DNA of 64,000 bases from Bacteroidota bacterium (GCA_016720655.1 JADKKE010000013.1:39414-103413); one strand, 5' to 3'. Shown: positions 16,759 through 27,375, counted from the first letter of the stretch. Notes: generated by a model not told the origin, from the letters alone. Program-made: numbers and translations.

Positions 16759-19700
16759 AAAAGAGCCTTGTTGCAAGGAATAAATGTTCTTGCTGTTGAA
16801 GCACACAATTACACAAATACATCGAACGATCTGAATTCTACCCCATTTCTGCTGTTTGGAATGAGTACTCCGGGATCTACTTTCGGAAACAATCCGAGCT
16901 GGTTTTATAGCTCTGATGAATACTTCAATGCAAATTTCAAATTGAGTAGTGCCGGCGAAGCAGTGATTCTTTCGACTCCGGCTGGTGTAACAGCCGACAG
17001 TAAAATATTTCCTGCCCTTGGCATGGACAACTCGATTGGTCGATCGACTGATGGAAGTTCCAGTTGGTGTATCTTTTCCACACCAACTCCGGAACACAGT
17101 AACGGATCTTCGACCTGTTACAATGGCTATGCTGCCTCCCCTATTTTTTCGGTGGCGCCAGGATTCTATTCCAACTCACAGTGGTTAACCCTTACGACGA
17201 CCACACCGGGCGGAGTGATTCGTTACACTACCAATGGAAATGATCCGAAGACAACATCGCCAACTTACAGTTCGCCAATCCTGTTGAACAATACGAAAGT
17301 TGTGCGGGCGAAAGTATTTGCAAGTGGTTATCTTCCGAGCCCGACAATTTCCAACAGTTATTTCTATCACGAAGATGTAGACCTCCCCATTTTCACAATC
17401 TCAACGGATTCGTTAAACCTCTGGGATTACAATACGGGAATTTATGTCAAAGGCCCGAACGCAGATGCAAATTATCCATATCAGGGAGCTAACTTTTGGC
17501 AAGATTGGAAAAAACCTGCCGCAATAGAATATTGGGATAAAGATAAAATCAGGCAATTTCACTCCAATGGTGAAATCGCCATCTACGGAAATTACTCTCG
17601 CGCCAAGCCTCAAAAGAGTTTCAACATCACATTGAGCGATCGATTTGGAGAAGGCAATATTAATTTCCCTCTTATTCCGGATAAACCAAATATTGACAAA
17701 ACCGATGACATCGTTCTTCGTAATTCCGGAACAGATTGGAATACGGTTCACTTTCGTGATGCTTACATGGAACGAGTAATGAAAAACACTCACTCCGGTT
17801 ACCTTGCAACAGAGCCGGCGGTTCTATTTCTCAACGGTGATTTCTGGGGCGTTTATACGATTCACGAAAATCACGATCACCACTGGATGGATCACAATTA
17901 CGGATTGAAACAAGGTGATTATGATTATCTGAAGGAAGACGGTAGCACAATGACAGTGAAGAACGGCAGCAGCGCCGAGTTTTTCAATATGTACAATTAC
18001 GCGACAACTGCGAATACAAGCACGCAGCAGTTCTATGATAACATGGACGGTTATCTCAACCTTGAGAATTTTGCAGACTATGTCATCGCTGAAACATATT
18101 ATAACAATGGAGACTGGATCGGAGACTGGACGAACAATATTAAAATGTGGCGCTCTCCAAAGGTTGATGGGAAATGGCACTATCTGATGTATGACCTTGA
18201 TTTTGGTTTAGGATATTCCGGTAGTGTGAATGACAACAGGCTGAACATTGCATTGAACCCACAAGCTTTCAGTTATACCTCCAATCTGATGAATGCCATG
18301 CTGGACAATCCGATGTTCAGAAAGTATTTCATCAATCGGTATGCGGATTTGGTAAATACAATTTTCAAGAATTCAGAAATGGACGATGTGATGCATCAGT
18401 TCCAGGATTCGATGTCGCATGATATGCAGGATCATTTTGCATTGTGGGGAAGTACCATGAACGACTGGCAGGACAATATCGATGACATGATGAATTTCGT
18501 GAGTCGTCGTCCGGCAAAGGCAAGAGATTATGTAGAGAGTGAATTCAACATGACAAGTCAGGTAACGCTTACACTCAATGCATCTCCTTCAAGTGCAGGG
18601 CGGATTCAGATCAGCACCATCATTCCTACATCACTCCCCTGGTCGGGAGTATACTTCAATGGCAATCCGGTTACGATCACTGCCATTCCGAATCCGGGTT
18701 ACACCTTCGATCATTTCCGTTCCAATGTGACAATCAATTCAAACAATTACAACCAAACGGTCACATACAATTTCACGAACAACGATCAGATCACAGCTTA
18801 TTTCACAGGCTCCGCTGCTACACCCCACATCACCATTAGCGAATTTAATTACAATGCCAGTCCTGCGAATGATGACGGCGATTGGATTGAGTTACACAAT
18901 TTTGGAAGTAATGACATTGATATTACCGGATGGATTATTCGTGACGAAGACGATTTTCACAAATACACTTTCCCGCTAGGCACTGTGATTCCTGCAAACG
19001 GTTATCTCGTTGTTGCGGAAGATCTCGTAAAATTCAACGCACAACATCAGGGTGTATTCAATGTAATTGGTCCGCTCGGATTTAATTTTGGAAATGGTGG
19101 TGATCAAGTGCGCCTCTTCAACAATCAGGATGTTTTGTATCTCTCTTTTTATTTCCAAGATCTCGCGCCGTGGCCGGTATTGCCTGATGGTGGAGGATAC
19201 ACTTGTGAATTACTCAGTTCTTCCGGTGATCTGAATGATGGCGCAAACTGGTTTCCCGGATGTGCCGGTGGTTCACCCGGCAGGGAATACAGCAGTATCC
19301 TCGGCGTTCCTGTAACATTAACCGGTAGTACGACATTTTGTACAGGAAACAGCATCACACTTCAGGCGACATCGATTTCCGGTTATAGCTATCAGTGGCA
19401 ACGGAACCATGTAAATATTCCCGGTGCTACAAGTCCAACATTGGTTGCAACACAAGGTGGCACATATGCAGTAAACGTCAGTTACCAGGGTTGTTCTTCC
19501 TTAAGCGACTCAACGGTTATCACTGTTGTAACGCAAGGACCTGATCCTGTTGTATTGCCTGCTTATCGTTGTGGTCCGGGTTCAATGATGCTCACTGCGA
19601 CTTCAACGGATACTGTGTATTGGTTTGATTCACCGGGAGGAAATATCATCGCTGTTGGTGATACACTAAATACAAATTATCTGACAGCATCGGTAACGTA

Positions 19701-20949
19701 CTATGCACAAACAAGTTTATCCTGTCCTTCCAATCAAATAGCCGCACCGGCAACCATCCTTGAATTTACGGCGCAACCTTCCACCCAGGATGTGTCACGT
19801 TGTGGAACCGGCTCCATCACTCTCACTGCTACAGATACAGCAACGATACATTGGTTTTCTGAACTGAATGGAGGTGCTCTTGTAGGAACCGGACCTTCAG
19901 TTATTGTCCCATTCGTTCCAACCGATACAACATTTTATGTTGAAGCCGGGGATATTTGTCCGAGTCCGCGTGTTGAAGTACATGTAAATATCAACTCCTC
20001 TCTCGCTCCTGTACTCGGATCAGCCTCCCGATGTGGCAATGGACAAGTTGCTCTTACTGCATCTTCTCCGGATCCTGTATATTGGTACGACGATCTCCTT
20101 GGAGGTAATTTATTAGGATCCGGCTATACTTTCATTACACCATTCCTCACAAGCACCACTCGTTTCTATGCGGAGGCCAATGGAGGTTGTGCCAGTCCAC
20201 GCTCAGCAGTGGATGCACTCATAAACCCAATCCCGCCAAATCCTACAGTCACTGATTCCGGAAGCTGTGGTCCCGGAACAGTGAGTTTGTATGCTACTTC
20301 TACAGAGCAAATTTTCTGGTACGATGCTCCAAGTGGAGGAAATCTGATCGGATCAGGCTCTTTGTTTACAACACCATTCCTTACAGGACCTGCAACTTAT
20401 TATGTTGAAGCAGGCTATATCTGCCGCAGTGGACGTGTTCCCGTGCAAGCTTCAATTTACACACCTCCAACTGTGGATCTTGGTCCTGCATCTGTAATTA
20501 TCCAGAGTGGACAAACGCTTGTGTTGGACGCAGGCTCCGGCTTCAGTAATTATTCCTGGTCAAACGGAGAGACAACTCAAACAATTACCGTTGGGACAAC
20601 AGATACGTTCACTGTTGTCGTTACTGATATTCATGGATGTACTGCGACAGACAGTACAATGCTCACTGTGACAATTGGGGTAGAACATCCGGATGCTGTT
20701 GTAGCCTGGCTGGTGTATCCAAATCCTGCTCATGATAAATTGAACGTATTGTTTGAAACCGTTCGTGCTGAATCCTGCCGAATTGAATTAACCGATCTTC
20801 AGGGTCGTATTGTTCAGGAACATGAAGCGAAACTCAGCGGTGGTCAAAATAAAGAAGTTGTCAATCTTTCAGCATGTGCAAAAGGGTTCTATTTGTTGCA
20901 TATCGAAGCCGGATCGTTTTCTAAAACGGTGAAAGTTGCTGTTGAATAA
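16759..20949 (+). CDS. Giant CotH-type surface protein, 3' part: CotH kinase-like, lamin-tail, Ig repeats and T9SS domain
   Basis: Continuation, about 1,396 residues. In order: the end of the beta sandwich; a chitobiase/hexosaminidase C-terminal-type domain (GGVIRYTTNGNDPKTTSPTY); and a CotH domain. CotH landmarks are LRNSGTDWN, FLNGDFWGVYTIHE and the metal/catalytic YDLDFGLG near 18189-18212. CotH proteins include atypical secretory protein kinases. Then come a second lamin-tail domain (ISEFNYNAS ... GDWIELHNFG), four tandem Ig-like repeats (19560-20460, each with RCGxG and a GGxxxGxG core), a further beta domain, and a T9SS type-A domain (VYPNPAHDKLNVLF ... KVAVE). Joined, it is about 1,640 residues and should be surface-located. 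Confidence 0.85.
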   Translation, partial: KRALLQGINVLAVEAHNYTNTSNDLNSTPFLLFGMSTPGSTFGNNPSWFYSSDEYFNANFKLSSAGEAVILSTPAGVTADSKIFPALGMDNSIGRSTDGSSSWCIFSTPTPEHSNGSSTCYNGYAASPIFSVAPGFYSNSQWLTLTTTTPGGVIRYTTNGNDPKTTSPTYSSPILLNNTKVVRAKVFASGYLPSPTISNSYFYHEDVDLPIFTISTDSLNLWDYNTGIYVKGPNADANYPYQGANFWQDWKKPAAIEYWDKDKIRQFHSNGEIAIYGNYSRAKPQKSFNITLSDRFGEGNINFPLIPDKPNIDKTDDIVLRNSGTDWNTVHFRDAYMERVMKNTHSGYLATEPAVLFLNGDFWGVYTIHENHDHHWMDHNYGLKQGDYDYLKEDGSTMTVKNGSSAEFFNMYNYATTANTSTQQFYDNMDGYLNLENFADYVIAETYYNNGDWIGDWTNNIKMWRSPKVDGKWHYLMYDLDFGLGYSGSVNDNRLNIALNPQAFSYTSNLMNAMLDNPMFRKYFINRYADLVNTIFKNSEMDDVMHQFQDSMSHDMQDHFALWGSTMNDWQDNIDDMMNFVSRRPAKARDYVESEFNMTSQVTLTLNASPSSAGRIQISTIIPTSLPWSGVYFNGNPVTITAIPNPGYTFDHFRSNVTINSNNYNQTVTYNFTNNDQITAYFTGSAATPHITISEFNYNASPANDDGDWIELHNFGSNDIDITGWIIRDEDDFHKYTFPLGTVIPANGYLVVAEDLVKFNAQHQGVFNVIGPLGFNFGNGGDQVRLFNNQDVLYLSFYFQDLAPWPVLPDGGGYTCELLSSSGDLNDGANWFPGCAGGSPGREYSSILGVPVTLTGSTTFCTGNSITLQATSISGYSYQWQRNHVNIPGATSPTLVATQGGTYAVNVSYQGCSSLSDSTVITVVTQGPDPVVLPAYRCGPGSMMLTATSTDTVYWFDSPGGNIIAVGDTLNTNYLTASVTYYAQTSLSCPSNQIAAPATILEFTAQPSTQDVSRCGTGSITLTATDTATIHWFSELNGGALVGTGPSVIVPFVPTDTTFYVEAGDICPSPRVEVHVNINSSLAPVLGSASRCGNGQVALTASSPDPVYWYDDLLGGNLLGSGYTFITPFLTSTTRFYAEANGGCASPRSAVDALINPIPPNPTVTDSGSCGPGTVSLYATSTEQIFWYDAPSGGNLIGSGSLFTTPFLTGPATYYVEAGYICRSGRVPVQASIYTPPTVDLGPASVIIQSGQTLVLDAGSGFSNYSWSNGETTQTITVGTTDTFTVVVTDIHGCTATDSTMLTVTIGVEHPDAVVAWLVYPNPAHDKLNVLFETVRAESCRIELTDLQGRIVQEHEAKLSGGQNKEVVNLSACAKGFYLLHIEAGSFSKTVKVAVE

Positions 20950-20969
20950 ATCATTGATTTAAAAATTCA

Positions 20970-21005
20970 AAATCCCCGGAGAATAATTCTTCGGGGATTT
21001 TTTTT
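20970..21005 (+). terminator. Terminator after the CotH-type gene
   Basis: A 14-bp stem with one G:T pair (20970-20983 with 20987-21000, AAATCCCCGGAGAA) has a 3-base loop and is followed by a run of eight T's. Confidence 0.9.
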
Positions 21006-21215
21006 GCAAATGCGTTTTTTAAAAGATGACAAAAATCATTCGCAGGATTTTCATTTGAATGAGTTGAGAAAGGGAAATCTACATAGTACTGTCATTTCAG
21101 CTCTGAATTTTTCTGATTCCATGTGTTTTTATGGAATTTGTTTAGGAACTTCATCTCCAGAAATCGACCCGGTATTCCAGAATATTTCCGGAGTGTTCCA
21201 AACAAAATTTCACCA

Positions 21216-24200
21216 ATGAAATCCAGAACAAAAACTCTTCTTGTCCTTAGTATTTTCGCCGTTTTCTTTGGCACAATTACACTGGCTCTTCAACAGAAGC
21301 AAAAACAGAAACCTGTCAATTCAACACCGTCAACGGAATCCTACAAACAAAGCTGGGAACGGGTAGATGAGCTTACGGAGAAGGGGCTGAGTAAATCTGC
21401 GCTTGAAGTGGTTCAGACGATTTACCAAAAGGCAAAACAGGAACACAATTCAGCGGAGCTGGTAAAGGCAGTTATACACCGGATGAAATTTCAGTCTTAC
21501 ACTGAAGAAAACGATATTGTAAAAATCACGGAAGGACTGAAGGAAGAAATAAAAGGAGCAGTTTTTCCGGAGCGTCCACTCCTCCACTCCATGCTGGCGG
21601 AAGTGTACTGGAGTTATTATCAGCGCAATCGATACCGAATTCTTAACAGAACCGAAACAGTAAATTTCAAGAATGACGACATTCAGACCTGGACAAATGC
21701 ACAATTTGTAGATGCCGTTCTAAACGAATACACAAATTCATTAAAGGATGCGGCGGCTGCGAGGAAAACTAAAATAAATGTTTTTGATCTGGTATTGGAC
21801 ACTGGAAATACAGATGGAAGAAAATTTCGTCCTACACTTTACGATTTCCTTGCACATCGGGCATTGGCGTTTTACATGAATTCAGAATCCGGGCTTACCC
21901 GGCCTGCAGATAATTTCGAACTGAACAGTGCATTTTACCTGAACACTGCAGACATGTTTTTGAATTTTATTTTGACGAGCAAGGATACTTCTGATTTCAA
22001 ATTTAAAGCCATCGTTCTCTTGCAGGATTTGATCGCCTTTCATCGTGATGATTCACATCCCGGAGCGTTCATTGATGTCGATCTGATACGCTTGAAATTT
22101 GTCCATCAGGAACTAACAATTCCTACAAAGGATTCTCTTTACAATATCGCATTGGCAGCCATCGCTGAACAATACAAAGAATATCCCGGCTGTACAGAAG
22201 CACTTTACGAACAAGCTGAATTATCATACAATGAAGGTGGAAAATATACCGAGAACAGGGAACAAAAGTACAAATGGAAAATTCGTAATGCTGAAAAATT
22301 TTGTGATGAGGCAATCAGTCGCTTCCCTTATTCTGATGGAGGGATAAATTGCAAAGCGCTCAAAAGACAAATCAATTTAACGAGCTTTTCACTGTTAACT
22401 GAACAGGTAAATATCCCTCAACAAATATTCCGGGCCAAGGTCGACTATAAAAACATACAAACTCTGTTTTTGCGTATTGTAAAGGACGATCAGGATCCAT
22501 TGAGCGAAATGGAAGGTTCAGAATCTCAGGAAAAAATTGTGGGCAGGTTGCTTAAACTTTCCCCTATAAAAGAATGGAAAATAGAATTGCCGGAAGATTC
22601 CGACAAACAAAATCATGCGACAGAGATTTCATTGCCCGGACTGTCTTTCGGCCAATATTCTGTCATCGTATCTTCCAGCCCGGATTTTAAAATATCTGAA
22701 AACAGAATAACTTATGCACATTTCCGCATTAGCAACATCGGTGTAGTCTACCGAAGTCTGGAGGATGGTGGTTCAGAAATATATGTGATGAATCGGGAGA
22801 GTGGTGCGGCCATGGAGAAAGTTGATGCACGGGTAATCGTCAGGGAATACAATTACAATGCACGAAAGTATTTCACCAAACTTGTAGAGACATTTACTTC
22901 TGATGCAGAAGGTAGAATTGAGATTCCGATGAGAGGTGAATCGTACAGGAATTTTAATATCGAATTTGTGAAAGGTGAAGATCATCTGTTTCTGAGAGAG
23001 GGATTTTATCAATATGCTCATGCACGTTATCCAAATAATAAACAGGAAAGAACCTTTTTCTTTACTGATCGTGCAATCTATCGTCCCGGACAAACAATTT
23101 ATTTCAAAGGAATAATATTGCAGGGTACCGATGAGGATGCAGAATTGATCCGGGGAAAATCTACCACAGTTACATTCTATGATGTGAATGGTCAAAAGAT
23201 ATCAGACCAAACCTTTATCACATCTGAATATGGCACCTTTCATGGATCCTTCGTTGCCCCTCAGGGAGTCTTAACAGGACCCATGAGAATTCAAAATAAA
23301 TCAGGTAGCGCATACTTTAGAGTGGAAGAATACAAGCGTCCAAAATTTGAAGTCACTTTTGATCCTGTGAAAAGTTCTTATCGTCTTGGTGAGACTGTGA
23401 GTGTGACCGGAAAAGCAGAGGCTTTTTCAGGACAGTCGATTGATGGAGCTAAAGTTCAATACAGGGTGGTTCGGATGGTTCGCTATCCCATTTGGTGCTT
23501 TTGGAAGCCTTATTATTATTCGCGAGGAGCTGAGCAGGAAATCCTGAATGGTACAAGCGAAACAAATGCGAAAGGAGAATTTACTGTGACTTTTTCTCTT
23601 CTTCCGGACCAAAGCATCCCGAAGGAGAATGAGCCGATTTTTAATTATAGGATTACAACAGATGTTTCGGACATCAATGGTGAAACGAGAAATGGCGAAA
23701 CGATTCTGAATGCTGCTTATACTTCACTTGAGTTGAGTTCCGACTTAGGACAGGAATTAAATTTTCAGAAGAAAAACTCCTTTACAGTTTTTTCAAAAAA
23801 CCTGAGCGGGCAACACACTCCAGCTGAAATTCATCTCACAATTCACGAATTAAAATCACCTGATAGAATATTGCGCGAACGCTTATGGCCGGAATCTGAC
23901 AAACATGTGATTATTGAAAAGGACTATATACAATCATTCCCTTTCGATGTGTACTCAAATGAAGATGATGAAAGCAAATGGGAAAAGAAACGAGTAGTAG
24001 TGAGCGCAGACCTGAATACAGCAAAAGACTCCATATTCACATTGAAAAAAAGTGATTTACCGGCAGGAAAATACATGCTGGAAGGAACCGCAAAGGATCA
24101 ATATGGTCAGAAAGTTCGTCTTGAACAAAGCTTCACCGTCATCGATCCCGAAGCAAGTACTCCTCCTCTGAAGAAGCTGGATTGGTTCACAGTACTGAAG

Positions 24201-25865
24201 GACAATGCTACGCCGGGAGGTGTGGACCAGATCTTAATTGGTAGTTCCGACAAGGATGTGAGAGTTTTGTATGAAATCGAATTGAAAGGAAAAATTATCA
24301 GCAAACAATGGCTTGAATTGAATCGAAGTCAGCAGTTAATTTCCATTCCTGTTAAAGAAGAATACCGCGGAAATTTTTCCGTGTATTTCACTTTTATAAA
24401 AAGAGGTAGATCATTTACACATTCTGCAGTCCTCAACGTTCCGTGGGACAATAAAGAACTTAGTTTTAAGTATGAAACTTTCCGTTCAAAATTAACTCCC
24501 GGACAAAAAGAAGAATGGAGAATCCGTATCACTGGAAAGCAAGGCGATAAAGTGAGTGCAGAAATGCTTGCATCGATGTATGATGCTTCTTTAGATGCTT
24601 TTGCGCCACACAATTGGAATTTTTCAATTTATAATTTAAGAGGGAATTCTATTCCGTTTCGTTCGGGAAGTTTTGGAACAATTGGTTCGATTTGGTACTC
24701 TGCTTTAGACATTGAAGAAGTTCAACCGTTTGAATTCAGAAACTATGATTATTTGAACTGGTTTGGATTTCCCATGGCAAATTTCAACCTGCGGGGTTCG
24801 CGTGCAGATGCGACTTCCTACTATGTTGATGGAATAAAAGCGAGAGGAAATATTGGACTACCGGCCGCTGCTTCGGAAACCGAAGAACAGCTTTCCTTGT
24901 CTTCAGGTGCAGTAATGACGAAGGAAACAGTAGCCTTGCAGGTCAATGACAGTAATGCCTCAACACAAAATCAGGAACAACAGCAAGGTTCCAAAACAAA
25001 CGCTTCTGTACCTCCTTCGGTAAGAAGAAATTTATCAGAGACTGCTTTTTTCTATCCACAATTATTAACCAACGATAGTGGCGAGGTCGTCATCTCCTTC
25101 AGTTCACCGGAAGCGCTTACAAAATGGAAGTTCATGTCTTTTGCGCATACCAAAGATCTCCGATTTGCATTGGATGAAAAAGAAATCGTCACACAAAAAC
25201 AAGTGATGGTAATTCCAAATGCTCCGCGATTCTTGCGTGAAGGAGATAAAATTGTTTTCCCTGCAAAGATCAGTTGCATGTCGGATACTCCACTTACGGG
25301 CAGTGCAAAACTGCAACTCTTTGATGCGATAACAATGCAGCCCATAGATGCTGATTTTGGAAATAATTTGCAGGAAAAGAAATTCAGTTTACGCAAGGGA
25401 GAAAGCGCTCCAATTTCATGGTCATTGATCGTACCGGAAGGTCAAAGTGCTATTGTCTATCGTGTCACAGCAATTGCCGGTGAATATTCTGACGGTGAGG
25501 AACAGGCATTGCCGGTGTTGTCAAACAAACAACTTGTAACCGAGGCATTGCCTTTGTGGCAACGCGGGAATGATTCCAAAACTTTTGAACTCAGCAAACT
25601 CGTGAACAACACATCTCCGTCATTAAGAAATGTGAAACTCACCCTTGAATACACTTCCAATCCGGCGTGGTCAGCGATACAGGCTTTGCCTTACCTGATG
25701 GAATTTCCGTACCAGTGTTCGGAGCAAATATTTTCGCGCTACTATGCAAATTCAATTGCTTCACACATTGCAAATTCATCTCCTCGTATCAAAGCGGTGT
25801 TTGATTCCTGGAAGAGTTCCTCTCCGGATGCTTTTTTATCCAATCTGGAAAAAATCAGGAACTGA
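21216..25865 (+). CDS. Alpha-2-macroglobulin family protein, 5' part (frameshifted)
   Basis: The start at 21216 (MKSRTKTLLVLSIFAVFFGT) yields an N-terminal membrane or signal segment. An upstream extension to 21123 lacks support. About 1,550 residues are readable: a helical N-terminal region, MG-type beta domains (TFFFTDRAIYRPGQTIYFKG is the conserved MG2-like strand), the bait/MG6 area, and a thioester motif YQCSEQ with Cys at about residue 1501 (25716-25727). Near 24789-24850 there is an inserted RGSRADATSYYVDGIKARG segment. Bacterial A2Ms trap proteases that attack the periplasm. The frame ends prematurely at 25865, because the A run 25849-25854 appears one base short (LEKNQELK expected). 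Confidence 0.88.
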   Translation: MKSRTKTLLVLSIFAVFFGTITLALQQKQKQKPVNSTPSTESYKQSWERVDELTEKGLSKSALEVVQTIYQKAKQEHNSAELVKAVIHRMKFQSYTEENDIVKITEGLKEEIKGAVFPERPLLHSMLAEVYWSYYQRNRYRILNRTETVNFKNDDIQTWTNAQFVDAVLNEYTNSLKDAAAARKTKINVFDLVLDTGNTDGRKFRPTLYDFLAHRALAFYMNSESGLTRPADNFELNSAFYLNTADMFLNFILTSKDTSDFKFKAIVLLQDLIAFHRDDSHPGAFIDVDLIRLKFVHQELTIPTKDSLYNIALAAIAEQYKEYPGCTEALYEQAELSYNEGGKYTENREQKYKWKIRNAEKFCDEAISRFPYSDGGINCKALKRQINLTSFSLLTEQVNIPQQIFRAKVDYKNIQTLFLRIVKDDQDPLSEMEGSESQEKIVGRLLKLSPIKEWKIELPEDSDKQNHATEISLPGLSFGQYSVIVSSSPDFKISENRITYAHFRISNIGVVYRSLEDGGSEIYVMNRESGAAMEKVDARVIVREYNYNARKYFTKLVETFTSDAEGRIEIPMRGESYRNFNIEFVKGEDHLFLREGFYQYAHARYPNNKQERTFFFTDRAIYRPGQTIYFKGIILQGTDEDAELIRGKSTTVTFYDVNGQKISDQTFITSEYGTFHGSFVAPQGVLTGPMRIQNKSGSAYFRVEEYKRPKFEVTFDPVKSSYRLGETVSVTGKAEAFSGQSIDGAKVQYRVVRMVRYPIWCFWKPYYYSRGAEQEILNGTSETNAKGEFTVTFSLLPDQSIPKENEPIFNYRITTDVSDINGETRNGETILNAAYTSLELSSDLGQELNFQKKNSFTVFSKNLSGQHTPAEIHLTIHELKSPDRILRERLWPESDKHVIIEKDYIQSFPFDVYSNEDDESKWEKKRVVVSADLNTAKDSIFTLKKSDLPAGKYMLEGTAKDQYGQKVRLEQSFTVIDPEASTPPLKKLDWFTVLKDNATPGGVDQILIGSSDKDVRVLYEIELKGKIISKQWLELNRSQQLISIPVKEEYRGNFSVYFTFIKRGRSFTHSAVLNVPWDNKELSFKYETFRSKLTPGQKEEWRIRITGKQGDKVSAEMLASMYDASLDAFAPHNWNFSIYNLRGNSIPFRSGSFGTIGSIWYSALDIEEVQPFEFRNYDYLNWFGFPMANFNLRGSRADATSYYVDGIKARGNIGLPAAASETEEQLSLSSGAVMTKETVALQVNDSNASTQNQEQQQGSKTNASVPPSVRRNLSETAFFYPQLLTNDSGEVVISFSSPEALTKWKFMSFAHTKDLRFALDEKEIVTQKQVMVIPNAPRFLREGDKIVFPAKISCMSDTPLTGSAKLQLFDAITMQPIDADFGNNLQEKKFSLRKGESAPISWSLIVPEGQSAIVYRVTAIAGEYSDGEEQALPVLSNKQLVTEALPLWQRGNDSKTFELSKLVNNTSPSLRNVKLTLEYTSNPAWSAIQALPYLMEFPYQCSEQIFSRYYANSIASHIANSSPRIKAVFDSWKSSSPDAFLSNLEKIRN

Positions 25866-25890
25866 AAAGTTTGTTACTCGAAGAAACACC

Positions 25891-27375
25891 TGGGTGATGC
25901 AGGCGAAAGATGAGAGTGAACGGAAAAAACGTGTTGGCTTGCTTTTCGATTTAAATAAAATGAGTCAGGAATTAAACACCGCCTTGAATCAATTGCAAAA
26001 AGCACAATCATCCAATGGTGGATGGCCCTGGTTTGAAGGAATGCCGGAAAGCCGATACATCAGTCAACACATTGTCTCTGGAATGGGACATCTTGATCAT
26101 CTCGGAATCAAAACTATACGGGATGATGCAAAAAGTTTTGGTATGATCAACAAAGCAATTCAGTATCTGGATATTCGGATCACGGAAGATTACAATAATT
26201 TGAAAAAGTCAAAAACTGATCTTGATAAATACCATTCTTCCGGCGAGCAAATTCAATACCTCTATGCAAGAAGCTATTTCCCCGACGTACAGCTTTCCAA
26301 AAATGCAGCTGAAGCTCATGCCTATTACCTGAAACAGGCAAAAAAATTCTGGTTGGGTACAGGGGAATATCTTGAAGGAATGATCGCCCTCACTTGTTAC
26401 AGATCAAAAGATCCAGAACTTGCACTTGGCATTTTGAAGTCACTCAAAGAGAATTCTCAAAACAAAGAAGAGACCGGAATGTACTGGGCGAATAATACCG
26501 GTGGTTATTTCTGGTCGCGCGCTTCCATTGAAACACAAGCTTTATTGATTGAAGCATTTGATGAAATCACTGATGACAAGAAAGCCGTTGAAGACATGAA
26601 AGTGTGGCTGCTACGTCAGAAACAAACACAAGACTGGAAGACCACAAAAGCCACAACAGAAGCCTGCTATGCCTTGTTGCTTCGTGGTTCAGATTGGTTG
26701 TCTCAAGTTCCGCAAATGGACATTCGTGTTGGCAAAGAAAAGGTGGAAATTCCAACAGACGCACAAGCGGGAACAGGATATTTCAAAACAAGCTGGAGTG
26801 GAAAAGAAATTACGCGAGACATGGGCAAAGTAAGTGTCCAGAAAATTTCTTCCTCCGGAAATAATAATGAAACAGTATCCGGTATTTCCTGGGGTGGATT
26901 GTACTGGCAGTATTTTGAATCGCTGGATAAAATTACTCCTCATGTAACTCCATTGAATTTAAAGAAAGAACTTTTCGTTGAACGTACTTCAGCAAGAGGT
27001 CCGGTAATTGAACCTTTAACTTCTTCAACAACACTTAAAGTGGGTGATCGGATAAAGGTGCGAATTGAATTGCGTGTAGACAGAGACATGGAATATGTTC
27101 ACATGAAAGACATGCGTGCTTCCGGATTGGAGCCGGAAAATGTTTTGTCACAATACAAGTGGCAGGATGGATTGGGATATTATGAAAGTACCCGTGATGC
27201 ATCTACGAATTTCTTCTTCTCGTATTTGAGGAAAGGAGTTTATGTGTTTGAATATCCTTTGAGAGCATTTCAAGAAGGTGAATTTTCAAATGGAATTACT
27301 TCGATCGAATGTATGTACGCGCCGGAATTTTCTGCCCACTCACTTGGTGAACGAATTGTAATTCTTGGTAAATAG
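25891..27375 (+). CDS. Alpha-2-macroglobulin, 3' part (thioester-domain helices and C-terminal domain)
   Basis: Continuation in a third frame. Between 25854 and 25891 the sense runs as NQELKSLLLEETP in the -1 frame, then needs one more base at CCTGGG (a T near 25891) to give PWVMQAKDESERKK. From there, about 494 residues cover the alpha-alpha toroid (QLQKAQSSNGGWPWFEGMP, ATTEACYALL) and the C-terminal receptor-like domain ending ERIVILGK. A recognisable ATG is at 25897, but this is not a separate gene. With both indels repaired, the protein would be about 2,050 residues, similar to other large Bacteroidota A2Ms. Confidence 0.85.
   Translation, partial: WVMQAKDESERKKRVGLLFDLNKMSQELNTALNQLQKAQSSNGGWPWFEGMPESRYISQHIVSGMGHLDHLGIKTIRDDAKSFGMINKAIQYLDIRITEDYNNLKKSKTDLDKYHSSGEQIQYLYARSYFPDVQLSKNAAEAHAYYLKQAKKFWLGTGEYLEGMIALTCYRSKDPELALGILKSLKENSQNKEETGMYWANNTGGYFWSRASIETQALLIEAFDEITDDKKAVEDMKVWLLRQKQTQDWKTTKATTEACYALLLRGSDWLSQVPQMDIRVGKEKVEIPTDAQAGTGYFKTSWSGKEITRDMGKVSVQKISSSGNNNETVSGISWGGLYWQYFESLDKITPHVTPLNLKKELFVERTSARGPVIEPLTSSTTLKVGDRIKVRIELRVDRDMEYVHMKDMRASGLEPENVLSQYKWQDGLGYYESTRDASTNFFFSYLRKGVYVFEYPLRAFQEGEFSNGITSIECMYAPEFSAHSLGERIVILGK

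Noticed and set aside
16750..16775. A_AAA_AAG heptamer at the CotH-gene break, read as programmed -1 frameshifting
   Set aside because: The continuation is in the +1 (equivalently -2) frame, so a -1 slip at this heptamer would not join the parts. One extra A in the run explains it better.
24789..24850. Possibility that the plug-like segment marks a fused TonB-dependent receptor gene
   Set aside because: The surrounding sequence is continuous A2M and there is no barrel, so it is treated as an insert in the A2M gene.
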